Origin: Microbacterium sp. SZ1
GTDB lineage: Bacteria > Actinomycetota > Actinomycetes > Actinomycetales > Microbacteriaceae
DNA length: 64,000 nt
NCBI RefSeq assembly: GCF_002362255.1
Contig: NZ_LPVV01000004.1
Span: forward strand, 248,001-312,000
Direction of reading: 5' to 3'
This document shows, piece after piece, positions 14,690 through 23,182 of the stretch. The position numbers and the translations under genes were made by a program. Every line of letters begins with the position of its first letter. Position 1 is the stretch's first letter. Under the pieces are notes generated by a model. It ran no database searches and had not been told where the DNA came from. It saw nothing but the letters and a program-made list of their open reading frames with translations.

Positions 14690-15648
14690 GCGAGCTCCCG
14701 TGCGCGAAGAGCGGCGCCGAGGATGCCGGCGTTCCCGGAGAGCTCCGCGGGGACGAGGTCGGGGAGGCGGTGGAAGCTGAGCCGTGCAGCGAGGCGGCGG
14801 CGGAGTTCGTCGAACAGGGCATCGCCGGCGCGCGAGAGCCCGCCGCCGATCACGATCGCCTGCGGCGCGATCACCGCGGTGAGCTGCGCGAGCGAGAGGG
14901 CGAGGGCGTCGAGCGCCGACTCCCAGATCTCGGCGGCGACCGGATCGCCGGCAGCGGCCCGGGCGATGACGTCTTTCGCGCCGCCCGGTGTGTCGCCGGT
15001 GGCCTCGGCGTACCGGCGGGTGATCGCGCCGGCCGACGCGACGGCCTCGAGGCATCCGCGGGCGCCGCACGGGCAGACCGGGCCGTCGGCGATCGGGGAG
15101 TGGCCGATCTCTCCCGCGTACCCGCCCGCGGTGTACGGGGCGCCACCCACGATCAGCGCGCCGGCGATCCCGGTGCCGATCACGAGAACGACCGAGTCGT
15201 CGTAGGCCCGCGCTCCGCCGAGCACGTTCTCGGCCCAGCTGGCCGCCCGCACGTCGTGATCGAATGCGACCGGAAGACCGAGGCGAGCGGACGCGAGGTT
15301 CCGGATCGGGCTGTCACGCCAGCCCATGTTGCTCGCGAAGACGCCGACTCCCGCATCGGGATCGACGATGCCGGGGACCACGAGCCCCACCGCCCGAGGC
15401 TCCGTCGAGGGGAAGGCCGCGCGATACTCGGCGGCGAGCGCGCCCAAGCGCTCGATGATCGCGGTCGTGCGGTCGCCGGTCGCACCCGGTGTCGGGGTGC
15501 GCCGCAGATCGAGCGCCGTGCCGTCGGCGTCGAAGAGGGCCGACTTGATGTCGGTGCCGCCGACGTCGAAGGCGAGCACCGGAGCACCCGCCCCCAGCGA
15601 TCGCGCGGCGCCGGGGCGTTCTACGGCTCCGGCGTCAGGCGCGGTCAC
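14686..15648 (-). CDS. ROK-family sugar kinase
   Basis: 320 residues. The N-terminal phosphate motif is LAFDVGGTDIKSALFD (about 28-43). The ROK sugar/zinc motif is complete: GEIGHSPI followed by CPCGARGCLEAVAS, with three Cys and His as zinc ligands. No DNA-binding N-terminus is present, so it is an enzyme and not a repressor. ROK kinases phosphorylate glucose, N-acetylglucosamine, galactosamine-type sugars or allose at C6. Here it would phosphorylate the sugar brought in by the ABC importer, since no PTS genes are present. The first 20 residues (APDAGAVERPGAARSLG) are a non-conserved extension. Confidence 0.9.
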   Translation of the reverse strand: MTAPDAGAVERPGAARSLGAGAPVLAFDVGGTDIKSALFDADGTALDLRRTPTPGATGDRTTAIIERLGALAAEYRAAFPSTEPRAVGLVVPGIVDPDAGVGVFASNMGWRDSPIRNLASARLGLPVAFDHDVRAASWAENVLGGARAYDDSVVLVIGTGIAGALIVGGAPYTAGGYAGEIGHSPIADGPVCPCGARGCLEAVASAGAITRRYAEATGDTPGGAKDVIARAAAGDPVAAEIWESALDALALSLAQLTAVIAPQAIVIGGGLSRAGDALFDELRRRLAARLSFHRLPDLVPAELSGNAGILGAALRARELA

Positions 15649-15684
15649 GGGGCACTCCGGTGTGGCTCTGCGGTGTGGCTGAGG

Positions 15685-16581
15685 TCATGCATCCAGGATG
15701 ACGGATCGCGCGAGGTTGCGCGGCTGGTCGGGCTCGAGGCCCTTCGCGACAGCGCGGTCGAGCGCGACCCGGTGCAGACGCACGAGGTCGGCCAGGGGGT
15801 CGATCGGATGCTGCACGAAACGCGCCCCGGTGGCCTCGACCTGCGCGGCCAGGCCCTCGGGAGCCTCGCCGAACTGCCAGGTCACGCGACCGGGAGCGGC
15901 GATCGCGATCGGACCGTGCCGGTACTCCATGGACGCATACGACTCCGTCCATGACTGTGACGACTCGCGCATCTTCAGCGCCGCCTCGTGCGCGAGACCG
16001 ACGGTCCAGCCGCGACCGAGGAACGTGTACTGCTCGGCATCCCCGAGCTCGGCGTCGTCGGGTGCGGCGAGCACGGCCGCAGCATCCTCGATCGCAGACG
16101 TGAGATCCTCCCCGAGCGATGCGCGGAAGAGGGCGAGGGCGGTCGTCGCGAACCGCGTCTGCACGACCGACTTCTCGTCCGCGAAGGGCAGCAGCACGGC
16201 CTCGTCGACGAGGGACACGAGCGGAGAGGTCTCGTCGCCGATGACTCCGATGACGCGAGCCCGGCCGCGCACGCGCTCGACGAGCTCGAGCACCTCGGTG
16301 GTCGTGCCCGAGCGGGTCAGCGCGACGACGGCGTCGTAGCCGCGGTCGACGAAGGCCTCGGATGCCGCGAAGGCGTCAATCTCGCCCTGGCCCGAACCCT
16401 CTCGAAGCGCCGCATACGCCTGCGCCATGAACCAGGAGGTCCCGCACCCGATGACGGCGACGCGCTCCCCTGCGGCGGGGAGGCGCTTCTGCTCATTGCG
16501 CATCTCTACCGCGCGCGCCCAGGTCTCGGGCTGCGAGGTGAGCTCTGCGCGCATGAACGCGCCGGGAAGGTTCTCAGTCAT
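15685..16581 (-). CDS. SIS-domain sugar isomerase/deaminase (AgaS-like)
   Basis: 298 residues with two SIS sugar-phosphate-binding modules. The first shows VAVIGCGTSWFMAQAYAAL and VALTRSGTTTEVLELVERV; the second shows TFLGRGWTVGLAHEAALKMRE and EYRHGPIAIA. This is the isomerase half of GlmS without the glutaminase. In aga-type operons such proteins (AgaS) deaminate and isomerise galactosamine-6-phosphate to tagatose-6-phosphate. It is the first gene of the operon and diverges from the importer. No GlcNAc/GalNAc-6-phosphate deacetylase lies in the window, so the substrate may be the free amino sugar, or the deacetylase is elsewhere. Confidence 0.85.
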   Translation of the reverse strand: MTENLPGAFMRAELTSQPETWARAVEMRNEQKRLPAAGERVAVIGCGTSWFMAQAYAALREGSGQGEIDAFAASEAFVDRGYDAVVALTRSGTTTEVLELVERVRGRARVIGVIGDETSPLVSLVDEAVLLPFADEKSVVQTRFATTALALFRASLGEDLTSAIEDAAAVLAAPDDAELGDAEQYTFLGRGWTVGLAHEAALKMRESSQSWTESYASMEYRHGPIAIAAPGRVTWQFGEAPEGLAAQVEATGARFVQHPIDPLADLVRLHRVALDRAVAKGLEPDQPRNLARSVILDA

Positions 16582-16826
16582 GGCGTCCTCCGGGACGAGT
16601 GATGCAATATTGTGATCGTTTAGTTGCTGTATCGCTCATACTATTGCTCCATCGAGAGGGTCCGCAAGATTCCTCTTGATTTGTTTATTCGCCTGACAAA
16701 TAATCGAACAACTCCACGTCGATCCTTCGGGAGAGGCGACCACGCACTGTCGCGTGCTGTACTCGCGGCTGTGCCACCCTCCGCTCCATCCGAGCGGTTC
16801 CTGACACAGTGAGGAATGCCACACAG
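16582..16826. promoter_or_regulatory. Divergent promoter/operator region of the sugar operons
   Basis: 245 bases between the SIS gene and the sugar-binding lipoprotein. Around 16600-16710 it is distinctly AT-rich for this genome (AATATTGTGATCG, GATTTGTTTATT, AAATAATCG), the composition expected for two promoters and DeoR-type operators. Related T-rich hexamers recur, but I could not define one clean palindrome. The DeoR product encoded at the end of the leftward operon is the expected regulator. A GAGGA ribosome site (16811-16815) serves the lipoprotein. Confidence 0.6.
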
Positions 16827-18074
16827 ATGAAGAAGTCACTGCGATTCGGCGCCGTCGCACTCGCGGCAACCGCCACACTCACGCTCACCTCCTGCGGTTT
16901 CGGTGGTTCTTCGGGAGGGGGCGGCGGCGGAGACGACGCGAACACGCTGAGCCTGCTCGTCCCGAGCTACTCCGACGCGACCAAGGGCCTGTGGGAAGAC
17001 GTGATCGAGGGGTTCGAGAAGGAGAACCCCGACATCACCGTCGACCTCGAGGTGCAGTCCTGGGACAACCTCGAGAAGGTCATCTCGACGAAGATCCAAG
17101 CGGGTGAGGCCCCGGACATCTACAACGGCGGTCCCTTCGCCGGCTTCGTGGGCGACGAGCTGCTCTACCCGGTCTCCGACGTCGTGTCCGAGGACACCCT
17201 GGCCGACTTCCAGGACGCGTTCATCGCGAACGCCGAGGTCGACGGCACGGCGTACGCGCTGCCCCTCATCGCATCGGCCCGTGCCCTGTTCGTCAACAAC
17301 ACGCTGCTGCAGCAGGCGGGCGTGACAGAGGCACCCAAGACCTGGGACGAGCTGCTGGATGCCGCGACCAAGGTCTCGGCTCTCGGCGGTGGCGTCGCGG
17401 GCTACGGCATGCCGCTCGGCTCCGAGGAGGCTCAGGCCGAGGCAGCCGTGTGGCTGTGGGGCGGCGGCGGCTCGTTCGGCGACGCCTCGGAGATCACGAT
17501 CGACACCCCGGAGAACCTCGCCGGTGCCGAGCAGATCAAGAAGATGATCGACGCCGGCGCGACGCAGGCCGACCCGGGTTCCACGCAGCGGTCGCCGCTG
17601 ATGGACATCTTCATCCAGGGCAAGATCGGGATGCAGGTGGGCCTGCCGCCCACGGTCGGTCAGATCGAGGAGGGCAACCCGGAGCTCGACTACTCGATCG
17701 TCCCGATCCCGACGAAGGACGGCTCGCCGTTCACGCTCGGCGTCATGGACCAGCTGATGGCGTTCCAGAACGACGGCGACAAGCAGGAGGCGATCACCAA
17801 GTTCTTCGACTACTACTACTCGGCCGACGTGTACGTGCCGTGGGTGCAGGCCGAGGGCTTCCTGCCCGTCACGAAGTCGGGCGCCGAGCAGCTGTCGGGT
17901 GAAGAGGCGCTCGCGCCGTTCCTCGAGGTGCTGCCCGACGCCCAGTTCTACCCGTCGACGAACCCGAAGTGGTCGGCGACCGACGGTGCGTTCAAGTCGC
18001 TGTTCGGCCAGCTGCAGACCAAGCCGGCGCAGGACGTGCTCACCGAGATCCAGGCGCAGGTCGACGCGGGCTGA
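16827..18074 (+). CDS. Extracellular sugar-binding lipoprotein of a CUT1 ABC importer
   Basis: 415 residues. Signal peptide MKKSLRFGAVALAATATLTL is followed by the lipobox with Cys23 (LTSC) and a Gly-rich flexible linker. The mature protein has family-1 solute-binding features (EGFEKENPDITVDLEVQSWD, then STKIQAGEAPDIYNGG, and a late FKSLFGQLQTKPAQDVL). It is anchored outside the membrane and delivers a mono- or oligosaccharide to the two permeases encoded next. An in-frame GTG at 16809 exists, but the ATG gives a proper lipoprotein signal. The sugar is unknown; operon context favours a galactosamine- or tagatose-related sugar. Confidence 0.92.
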   Translation: MKKSLRFGAVALAATATLTLTSCGFGGSSGGGGGGDDANTLSLLVPSYSDATKGLWEDVIEGFEKENPDITVDLEVQSWDNLEKVISTKIQAGEAPDIYNGGPFAGFVGDELLYPVSDVVSEDTLADFQDAFIANAEVDGTAYALPLIASARALFVNNTLLQQAGVTEAPKTWDELLDAATKVSALGGGVAGYGMPLGSEEAQAEAAVWLWGGGGSFGDASEITIDTPENLAGAEQIKKMIDAGATQADPGSTQRSPLMDIFIQGKIGMQVGLPPTVGQIEEGNPELDYSIVPIPTKDGSPFTLGVMDQLMAFQNDGDKQEAITKFFDYYYSADVYVPWVQAEGFLPVTKSGAEQLSGEEALAPFLEVLPDAQFYPSTNPKWSATDGAFKSLFGQLQTKPAQDVLTEIQAQVDAG

Positions 18075-18105
18075 GCCCCGCGGAAGGAGAGGTTCGGGGA
18101 TTCCC

Positions 18106-19071
18106 ATGAGCCAGACCACAGAGTCCCAGACCCTCACGGGGGCGGCCACCGGCCGCCCCCGCCCCTCGGGCACCGCGCCGCGCGCGCGCTCCCGCGGCAA
18201 GGATCTCCTCCAGGCCCTGCCCTGGATCGCACCGGCCCTCGTGCTCATCGTCGGGGTGGTGTTCTTCCCCGCCGGGGTCATGTTCTACAACTCCACCCGC
18301 GACATCTCGCTCTCCGGCCTCGACAAGGGCTCGGTCGGGTTCGACAACTTCGCGACCGTGTTCGGATTCGCGGAGTTCTGGCCGATCCTGTTCCGCACGA
18401 TCGTGTGGGTCGTGGTGGTCGTCGCGTTCACCGTGATCATCTCGCTCGGGCTCGCGCAGGTCCTCAACAAGGCCTTCCCCGGGCGGCAGATCGTGCGCAT
18501 GGCCGTGATCGTGCCGTGGGCGGCGTCTGTCGTCATGACCACGATGGTCTTCTACTACAGCCTCGAGCCGTACTTCGGGGTGTTCAACAAGTTCCTCTAC
18601 GACATCGGGCTCACCGACGACGCGGTCGGCTACGGCTGGACCAAGAACCCGGCCACGGCGTTCGCCTGGTCGATCGTCATCGCAATCTTCGTCTCGCTGC
18701 CGTTCACCACCTACACGATCCTCGCCGGCCTCCAGTCGGTGCCCGCCGATGCCATCGAGGCCGCCAAGATGGACGGCGCCGGGCCTGCGCGCACCTACTG
18801 GTCGATCGTGCTGCCGCAGCTGCGGAGCGCCCTCGCCGTCGCGGTGCTTATCAACATCATCAACGTCTTCAACTCGCTGCCGATCCTCAAGGTGATGACA
18901 GGGTCGATCCCCGGCTACGGCGCCGACACGATCATGACGATGATCTTCAAGTACATCGAGCTGCAGAAGAAGGTCGACGTCGCGAGCGCGCTGTCGGTCG
19001 TGGCCTTCCTCATCGTGATCGTGATCGTCGCGATCTACGTCAAGGCCGTCAAGCCCATGAAGGAGGTCTGA
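18106..19071 (+). CDS. ABC sugar permease (MalF-like)
   Basis: 321 residues from the ATG at 18106, after a GGAAGGAGAGG-like site. A basic N-terminal tail precedes six transmembrane helices, the first around LPWIAPALVLIVGVVFFPAG. The EAA loop that docks the ATPase is EAAKMDGAGPARTYWSIVLP. It forms the membrane channel with the next gene product. No ATP-binding subunit is encoded nearby; CUT1 importers in actinobacteria commonly share one MsiK-type ATPase encoded elsewhere, which is the simplest explanation here. Confidence 0.93.
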   Translation: MSQTTESQTLTGAATGRPRPSGTAPRARSRGKDLLQALPWIAPALVLIVGVVFFPAGVMFYNSTRDISLSGLDKGSVGFDNFATVFGFAEFWPILFRTIVWVVVVVAFTVIISLGLAQVLNKAFPGRQIVRMAVIVPWAASVVMTTMVFYYSLEPYFGVFNKFLYDIGLTDDAVGYGWTKNPATAFAWSIVIAIFVSLPFTTYTILAGLQSVPADAIEAAKMDGAGPARTYWSIVLPQLRSALAVAVLINIINVFNSLPILKVMTGSIPGYGADTIMTMIFKYIELQKKVDVASALSVVAFLIVIVIVAIYVKAVKPMKEV

Positions 19072-19073
19072 TC

Positions 19074-19994
19074 GTGACCATGACCGAGACCGCCCTGGTC
19101 ACCACTGCCGGCTCGACGCCCGCCCCGCGCATCCCCGGCCGCAAGCGCCGGTACACCGAGGACCAGGTCACGCTGCCGCGCGTCATCCTGCGCACCGCCG
19201 CCGGCTTCCTCGTGCTCGCGATCTTCGTGCTGCCGTACCTGATCATGTTCTTCGGCTCCGTGAAGACCAAGCCGCAGATCCGCTCGGTCGACCCGACCTA
19301 CCTCCCGGTCGAGTGGCACTGGGAGAACTACATCTCCATGTGGTCGACCCCCGAGACGCCGCTGCCCTACAACCTCATCTCGACGATCATCATCGCCGTG
19401 TTCGCGACCCTGCTCGTGCTGCTCGTGTCGCTCCCCGCGGCGTACTACACGGCACGGTTCCGGTTCCCCGGCCGCATGGTCTTCCTGTTCCTCGTGATCG
19501 TCACGCAGATGCTGCAGCCCGCGGTGCTGACGTCGGGTCTGTTCCGCCAGTTCACCACCCTCGGCCTCGGCGACACCTGGGCGGCGATGATCTTCATCAA
19601 CGCCGCGTTCAACCTGTCGTTCGCGGTGTGGATCATGCACTCCTTCTTCGCCGGCATCCCGAAGGAGGTCGACGAGGCCGCGCAGATCGACGGCGCCGGT
19701 CGCTTCACCGTGCTCTTCAAGATCAATCTGCCGCTGGTCTGGCCGGGCATCGTGACGGCCATCGTGTTCACGTTCGTCGCCTGCTGGAACGAGTTCGCCG
19801 CATCGCTCGTCATCCTGTCCACCGACAAGAACCAGCCCCTGTCGGTCGCCCTCACCAAGTTCGTCGGTCAATACGAGACGAGCTGGCAGTACGTCTTCGG
19901 GGTCTCGATCGTGGCGATCCTGCCTGTCGTCATCCTCTTCATGCTCATCGAGAAGCGGCTCGTCGGCGGCCTCACCGCGGGCAGCGTCAAGTAA
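19074..19994 (+). CDS. ABC sugar permease (MalG-like)
   Basis: 306 residues. The GTG at 19074 is chosen because AGGAGG (19061-19066) lies 7 bases away; the in-frame ATG at 19080 is further from it. Six helices, first around AGFLVLAIFVLPYLIMFFGS, and an EAA loop EAAQIDGAGRFTVLFKINLP with the following LVWPG. The NPY-like segment expected before the first helix is replaced by TLPRVILRT. It pairs with the preceding permease, and its start is 2 bases after that gene's stop. An 18-bp inverted repeat follows the stop. Confidence 0.93.
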   Translation: MTMTETALVTTAGSTPAPRIPGRKRRYTEDQVTLPRVILRTAAGFLVLAIFVLPYLIMFFGSVKTKPQIRSVDPTYLPVEWHWENYISMWSTPETPLPYNLISTIIIAVFATLLVLLVSLPAAYYTARFRFPGRMVFLFLVIVTQMLQPAVLTSGLFRQFTTLGLGDTWAAMIFINAAFNLSFAVWIMHSFFAGIPKEVDEAAQIDGAGRFTVLFKINLPLVWPGIVTAIVFTFVACWNEFAASLVILSTDKNQPLSVALTKFVGQYETSWQYVFGVSIVAILPVVILFMLIEKRLVGGLTAGSVK

Positions 19995-20007
19995 GCGGCG
20001 CGAGGCC

Positions 20008-20073
20008 CGTCACTTCTGCGGCCATCGGTGACTTCTGCGGCCACGCAGGGTCGGCATGGCCGCAGAAGTGACG
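20008..20073. repeat. Compound inverted repeat (TCACTTCTGCGGCC units)
   Basis: CGTCACTTCTGCGGCCAT at 20008-20025 is perfectly complementary to 20056-20073. A second direct copy, GTGACTTCTGCGGCCAC, lies at about 20028-20044, and a degenerate fourth copy (TTCACCGCAGAA) runs into the 3' end of the AraC gene. It lies 13 bases after the permease stop between convergent genes, so a bidirectional terminator or 3' structure is likely. Confidence 0.85.
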
Positions 20074-20075
20074 AT

Positions 20076-20924
20076 TCACCGCAGAACCTGCTCCCCCTGC
20101 ATGCCGGCGGGTATCGGCATCCGCCTCTGCTCGTCGCGGAACATGCTCGGCGAGCGTCCGAGGCGCTGCGTGAACTGCCGGGAGAAGTACGACGGGTCGT
20201 CGAAACCGATCTGCCGAGCGATCGCCCCCACCTCGAGGTCGGTCTCGACCAGAAGGGACTGCGCCCGCGCGAGGCGCGACTCGATGAGAAGCTGCAAGGG
20301 TGTGCGTCCGGTCGCCGCGACGGCGGCCGAGCGCAGTTGGCCGATACTGAGGCCGAGCTCCCGTGCGCGCGTCTCCATCGGGATCTGTCGCGCCGCCCCC
20401 CGCGTGAACGCCTCGATGAGATCGGGCGCGGAATCGGGCATGGTCGTCGCCGCGAGCTCGGCAATCCACGCGTAGCCGGCGGCAGAGGCACGCAGGGCGG
20501 CGGCGGATCCGCTGTCGACGAGGTCGGAGTGCAGACGGTCGAAGGTGGAGCGCAGCGAACCGGGCACCCGGTCCAACGGGACGATCGGATTCGCGCGCCG
20601 CCAGGCCCCCAACTCGTCGAGCGCGCGGGTCGCCGCCCCCGAGAACAGCACCCAGTGCTCGGTCCACCCGGAGCGCAGCGGGCCGTAGCCGTGCACGACA
20701 CCGGGGAAGAGCCAGAGCAGAGAGGGCGCATCGATCCGCACGTCGCCCGTCAACGGGCTGGAGTACCACCCGCTTCCCTCGCTCACCACGACGACGGCGT
20801 GCGATCGCAGCTGCCGGTCGCGGAATCCCTCGTTGCGACCCGAGTACTCGCCCGCCCCGAGGCACGCGATCGTGACGTCAGTCAGCGTGCGAGCCGGTGT
20901 CGCGTAGATCGCCCAGTTCTGCAT
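20076..20924 (-). CDS. AraC-family transcriptional regulator
   Basis: 282 residues, ATG at 20924 just behind AGGAGG. The N-terminal 150 residues look like an AraC cupin sensor (LRSHAVVVVSEGSGWYSSPL, LLWLFPGVVHGYG). The C-terminal 100 residues carry both helix-turn-helix motifs (TRARELGLSIGQLRSAAVAA, then VGAIARQIGFDDPSYFSRQF TQRLGRSPSMFR). AraC proteins of this layout sense a sugar or related carbon source and activate a neighbouring promoter. The gene diverges from the dioxygenase gene, its likely target, across a 93-base region holding two direct repeats. The extreme 3' end overlaps a degenerate repeat copy, so the last residues may be variable between strains. Confidence 0.9.
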   Translation of the reverse strand: MQNWAIYATPARTLTDVTIACLGAGEYSGRNEGFRDRQLRSHAVVVVSEGSGWYSSPLTGDVRIDAPSLLWLFPGVVHGYGPLRSGWTEHWVLFSGAATRALDELGAWRRANPIVPLDRVPGSLRSTFDRLHSDLVDSGSAAALRASAAGYAWIAELAATTMPDSAPDLIEAFTRGAARQIPMETRARELGLSIGQLRSAAVAATGRTPLQLLIESRLARAQSLLVETDLEVGAIARQIGFDDPSYFSRQFTQRLGRSPSMFRDEQRRMPIPAGMQGEQVLR

Positions 20925-20962
20925 AATCCTCCTAGTGTCCGGAGCGACGCGCGAAAGTACAA

Positions 20963-20979
20963 CCGGATTTCGCCGGATT
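20963..20979 (+). promoter_or_regulatory. Direct repeat CCGGATT x2, candidate AraC-regulator site
   Basis: CCGGATT at 20963-20969 and 20973-20979 are ten bases apart, one helical turn, in the gap between the divergent regulator and dioxygenase genes. AraC-family proteins typically bind direct half-sites on one helix face. The start codon of the dioxygenase is about 40 bases downstream. Confidence 0.5.
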
Positions 20980-21017
20980 GCATGGCTCGATCGTCCTACC
21001 GCCACAAGACTCGACCC

Positions 21018-21866
21018 ATGATCACCTCCAACGGGTACACCCTCGACGCGAGCCCCGCCCGCCTGGGACGACTCAAGGCCGTGCCGGCCGACGGACGCGG
21101 CGGCCGGGATGCGCTCTGGCAGCGGCTGCGGCGCGACGGCTACCTCTACCTCAGCCGGCACCTCGACGCCGGCCTCCTCGAGGACTTCCGTCGGTACTAC
21201 TTCGAGACCCTCGCCCCCACCGGTCTCGTCTCCGCCGACGGCATCCGAGAAGGCATCGACGCGGGAGGCGCGGTCGATCCCGCCCTGATGCGCAGGCTGC
21301 TGTTCGACGACATCGTGCCGGGCGACAAGTACGCGGCTCTGACGACTCATCCGTCGATCCGCGGCTGGTTCCAGTGGTTCCTCGGTGACGACGTGCACCT
21401 GCACAAGCGACGCATCATCCGACACACCCGGCCCGGGGAGAGCGGCATCGGCACAGCCACGCAGGCGCACTACGACCTCGTGTATCTGCGGGAAGGCACC
21501 GACCGGGTGCTGTCGATGTGGATTCCGCTCGGCGACTGCGCCGTCGAGACCGGCGGCCTCGCCTACCTCGAGGGCAGTCATCACCGTGTGATGGCACAGG
21601 AGCGCGCCGGGACCCTGCGGATGCCGGCGGCGTCGATCACAGCCGACCTTCCCTCGCTGGCGGAGGAGTACGACGCGCGCTGGCTGGTCGCCGACTACCG
21701 CGCCGGTGACGTCATGGTCCACTCGGCCCACATCGTGCACGCGTCGACCGACAACGTCGACCCGCGATCACGCATCCGGCTCTCCACCGACATCCGCTAC
21801 CAGCGGGTCGCCGATCCCATCGACTGGCGCTGGCAGGAGCACTGGTTCGAGGGCGACGGCCTCTGA
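21018..21866 (+). CDS. Phytanoyl-CoA dioxygenase-family (PhyH) non-haem iron oxygenase
   Basis: 282 residues. The double-stranded beta-helix core shows the first iron ligands in THAHYD-like QAHYDLVYLREG (His-x-Asp), a WIPLGDCAVETGGLAYLEGS segment, and the distal His in VMVHSAHIVHAS. A later Arg (RIRLSTDIRYQ) would bind 2-oxoglutarate. Such enzymes hydroxylate small organic substrates with Fe(II), oxygen and 2-oxoglutarate. The substrate is unknown. The divergent AraC regulator suggests induction by a carbohydrate or secondary metabolite. Upstream in-frame starts lie in the regulatory region and are rejected. Confidence 0.85.
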   Translation: MITSNGYTLDASPARLGRLKAVPADGRGGRDALWQRLRRDGYLYLSRHLDAGLLEDFRRYYFETLAPTGLVSADGIREGIDAGGAVDPALMRRLLFDDIVPGDKYAALTTHPSIRGWFQWFLGDDVHLHKRRIIRHTRPGESGIGTATQAHYDLVYLREGTDRVLSMWIPLGDCAVETGGLAYLEGSHHRVMAQERAGTLRMPAASITADLPSLAEEYDARWLVADYRAGDVMVHSAHIVHASTDNVDPRSRIRLSTDIRYQRVADPIDWRWQEHWFEGDGL

Positions 21867-21893
21867 GCGCGTCGATCATCCCCCGCGGGACGA

Positions 21894-23048
21894 TCATGGA
21901 TGCCGGGGCACCTGCTGCGGCATCCACCGCACTCCGAGGGATGCCGTCAGTGCGGCCTGCGCGGGACCGGCCGCGAGCGAGATCGCGGGGTCGGCGTACC
22001 GGACGGGAACCTGTGCGGTTCCCGTCGCCGCATAGTCCGTCTCGGCGCGGACCAGATCGAGGAAGCGATCGCCGAGCACCGCACCCGGCCCGCCGAGCAC
22101 GATCTCGGCGGGGTCGAGGAGCGCGCTGAGAAGCTTGATCGCCCGCGCCAGCGCTCGGGCGCCCTCGTCGAGAGCGCGCTGATCAGCACGGGCGACGAGG
22201 GCCCTGATCCGGTCGACGTCGAGCGCATCGGAGAAGTCGTCGCCGAGCATCGGTCCGAGCGCGGCGGCGGATTCCAGGCAGCCCGTCCGACCGCAGCGAC
22301 AGTCGCGCGCGGCATCGCCGAAGACCACCTGGACATGGCCGATCTCGCCGGCGCGTTGGCGGGGCCCCGGGGCCAGCTCACCGTCGAGGGTGACGGCCGC
22401 ACCGATGCCTCCGCCGACGTGGATGAAGAGGCGGTGACCCGAGCGTGGGCCGTCGGCCGCGGCCTCGGCGATGGCCTCGGCATCCACGTCGTTGACGAGC
22501 AGCACCGGGGTGCCCAGCACCGTCTCGAGGCGTTCGGCGAGCGGAACGTCGCGCCAGTCGAGCTGCACGCTCTCGAGCACGGCGCGTCCGTCGGTCGTGC
22601 CCGGCAGCTGCACCGCGGCGATGAGGAGCCGGGGGCCGTACTCGTCTGCGACGGCGGCGAGAGCGGTCGTCAGCATCCGCTCTCGTGTTGCCGCCGTGAA
22701 GTCCACCCCGCGCGCGTCGACCTCTCCGCCCGCGAGAGAGAGGAGGCTGATCCGCGCATCGGTGGGGCGCAGGATCACGACGAGGATCACATGATGCTCG
22801 GCGTCGATGTCGAGCGTGGTGGCGCGCTTGCCGCCGGTGCTCGCGGCCTGCGCGCCCTCGACGATCAACCGGTCATCGATGAGTTCCGCGACGAGCGATG
22901 ACGCGGTGGCCGCGGTGAGCCCGGTGGCGCGGGAGATGCCGGCGCGCGTCTGAGTCCCCGGTGCGTCGAACACGAGCTGCAGCGCGCGTCGCAGGTTCGC
23001 ACGCCGAACCGCTGCCTGGGTGTCGAGTGCGTCGTCGGCGTGGAGCAT
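21894..23048 (-). CDS. ROK-family transcriptional repressor (NagC/XylR type)
   Basis: 384 residues. An N-terminal winged helix (RRANLRRALQLVFDAPGTQT, then ISRATGLTAATASSLVAELI) precedes a ROK domain with a Gly-rich phosphate motif (FIHVGGGIGAAVTLDGELA), GEIGHVQVVF and the zinc motif CRCGRTGCLESAAAL. The kinase N-terminal DxGGT is not evident, so it should bind rather than phosphorylate its sugar. A symmetric site upstream (23106-23128) suggests autoregulation. The regulated transport genes are not adjacent in this window. It converges on the dioxygenase, with 27 bases between stops. Confidence 0.9.
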   Translation of the reverse strand: MLHADDALDTQAAVRRANLRRALQLVFDAPGTQTRAGISRATGLTAATASSLVAELIDDRLIVEGAQAASTGGKRATTLDIDAEHHVILVVILRPTDARISLLSLAGGEVDARGVDFTAATRERMLTTALAAVADEYGPRLLIAAVQLPGTTDGRAVLESVQLDWRDVPLAERLETVLGTPVLLVNDVDAEAIAEAAADGPRSGHRLFIHVGGGIGAAVTLDGELAPGPRQRAGEIGHVQVVFGDAARDCRCGRTGCLESAAALGPMLGDDFSDALDVDRIRALVARADQRALDEGARALARAIKLLSALLDPAEIVLGGPGAVLGDRFLDLVRAETDYAATGTAQVPVRYADPAISLAAGPAQAALTASLGVRWMPQQVPRHP

Positions 23049-23105
23049 GAGGCGGTTCCTGCGGGAAAACGGTTGACAGGTGGGATTCGGGTGCGTACTC
23101 TCTTA

Positions 23106-23128
23106 CATAGTTTAGTCGCTGAACTAAG
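23106..23128 (-). promoter_or_regulatory. Imperfect palindrome, candidate operator of the ROK repressor
   Basis: CATAGTTTAG and CTGAACTAAG form a 23-base near-palindrome (TAGTT-x-AG ... CT-x-AACTA) about 58 bases upstream of the repressor start, in an AT-rich patch. NagC/XylR proteins bind sites of this size and composition. It could also influence the chorismate mutase on the other side, which reads away from it. Confidence 0.55.
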
Positions 23129-23182
23129 TCGGGTTCCGGGCGGGCGAGTGCTGCACACACCGTCGCTCGCCCGGAGAACCCG

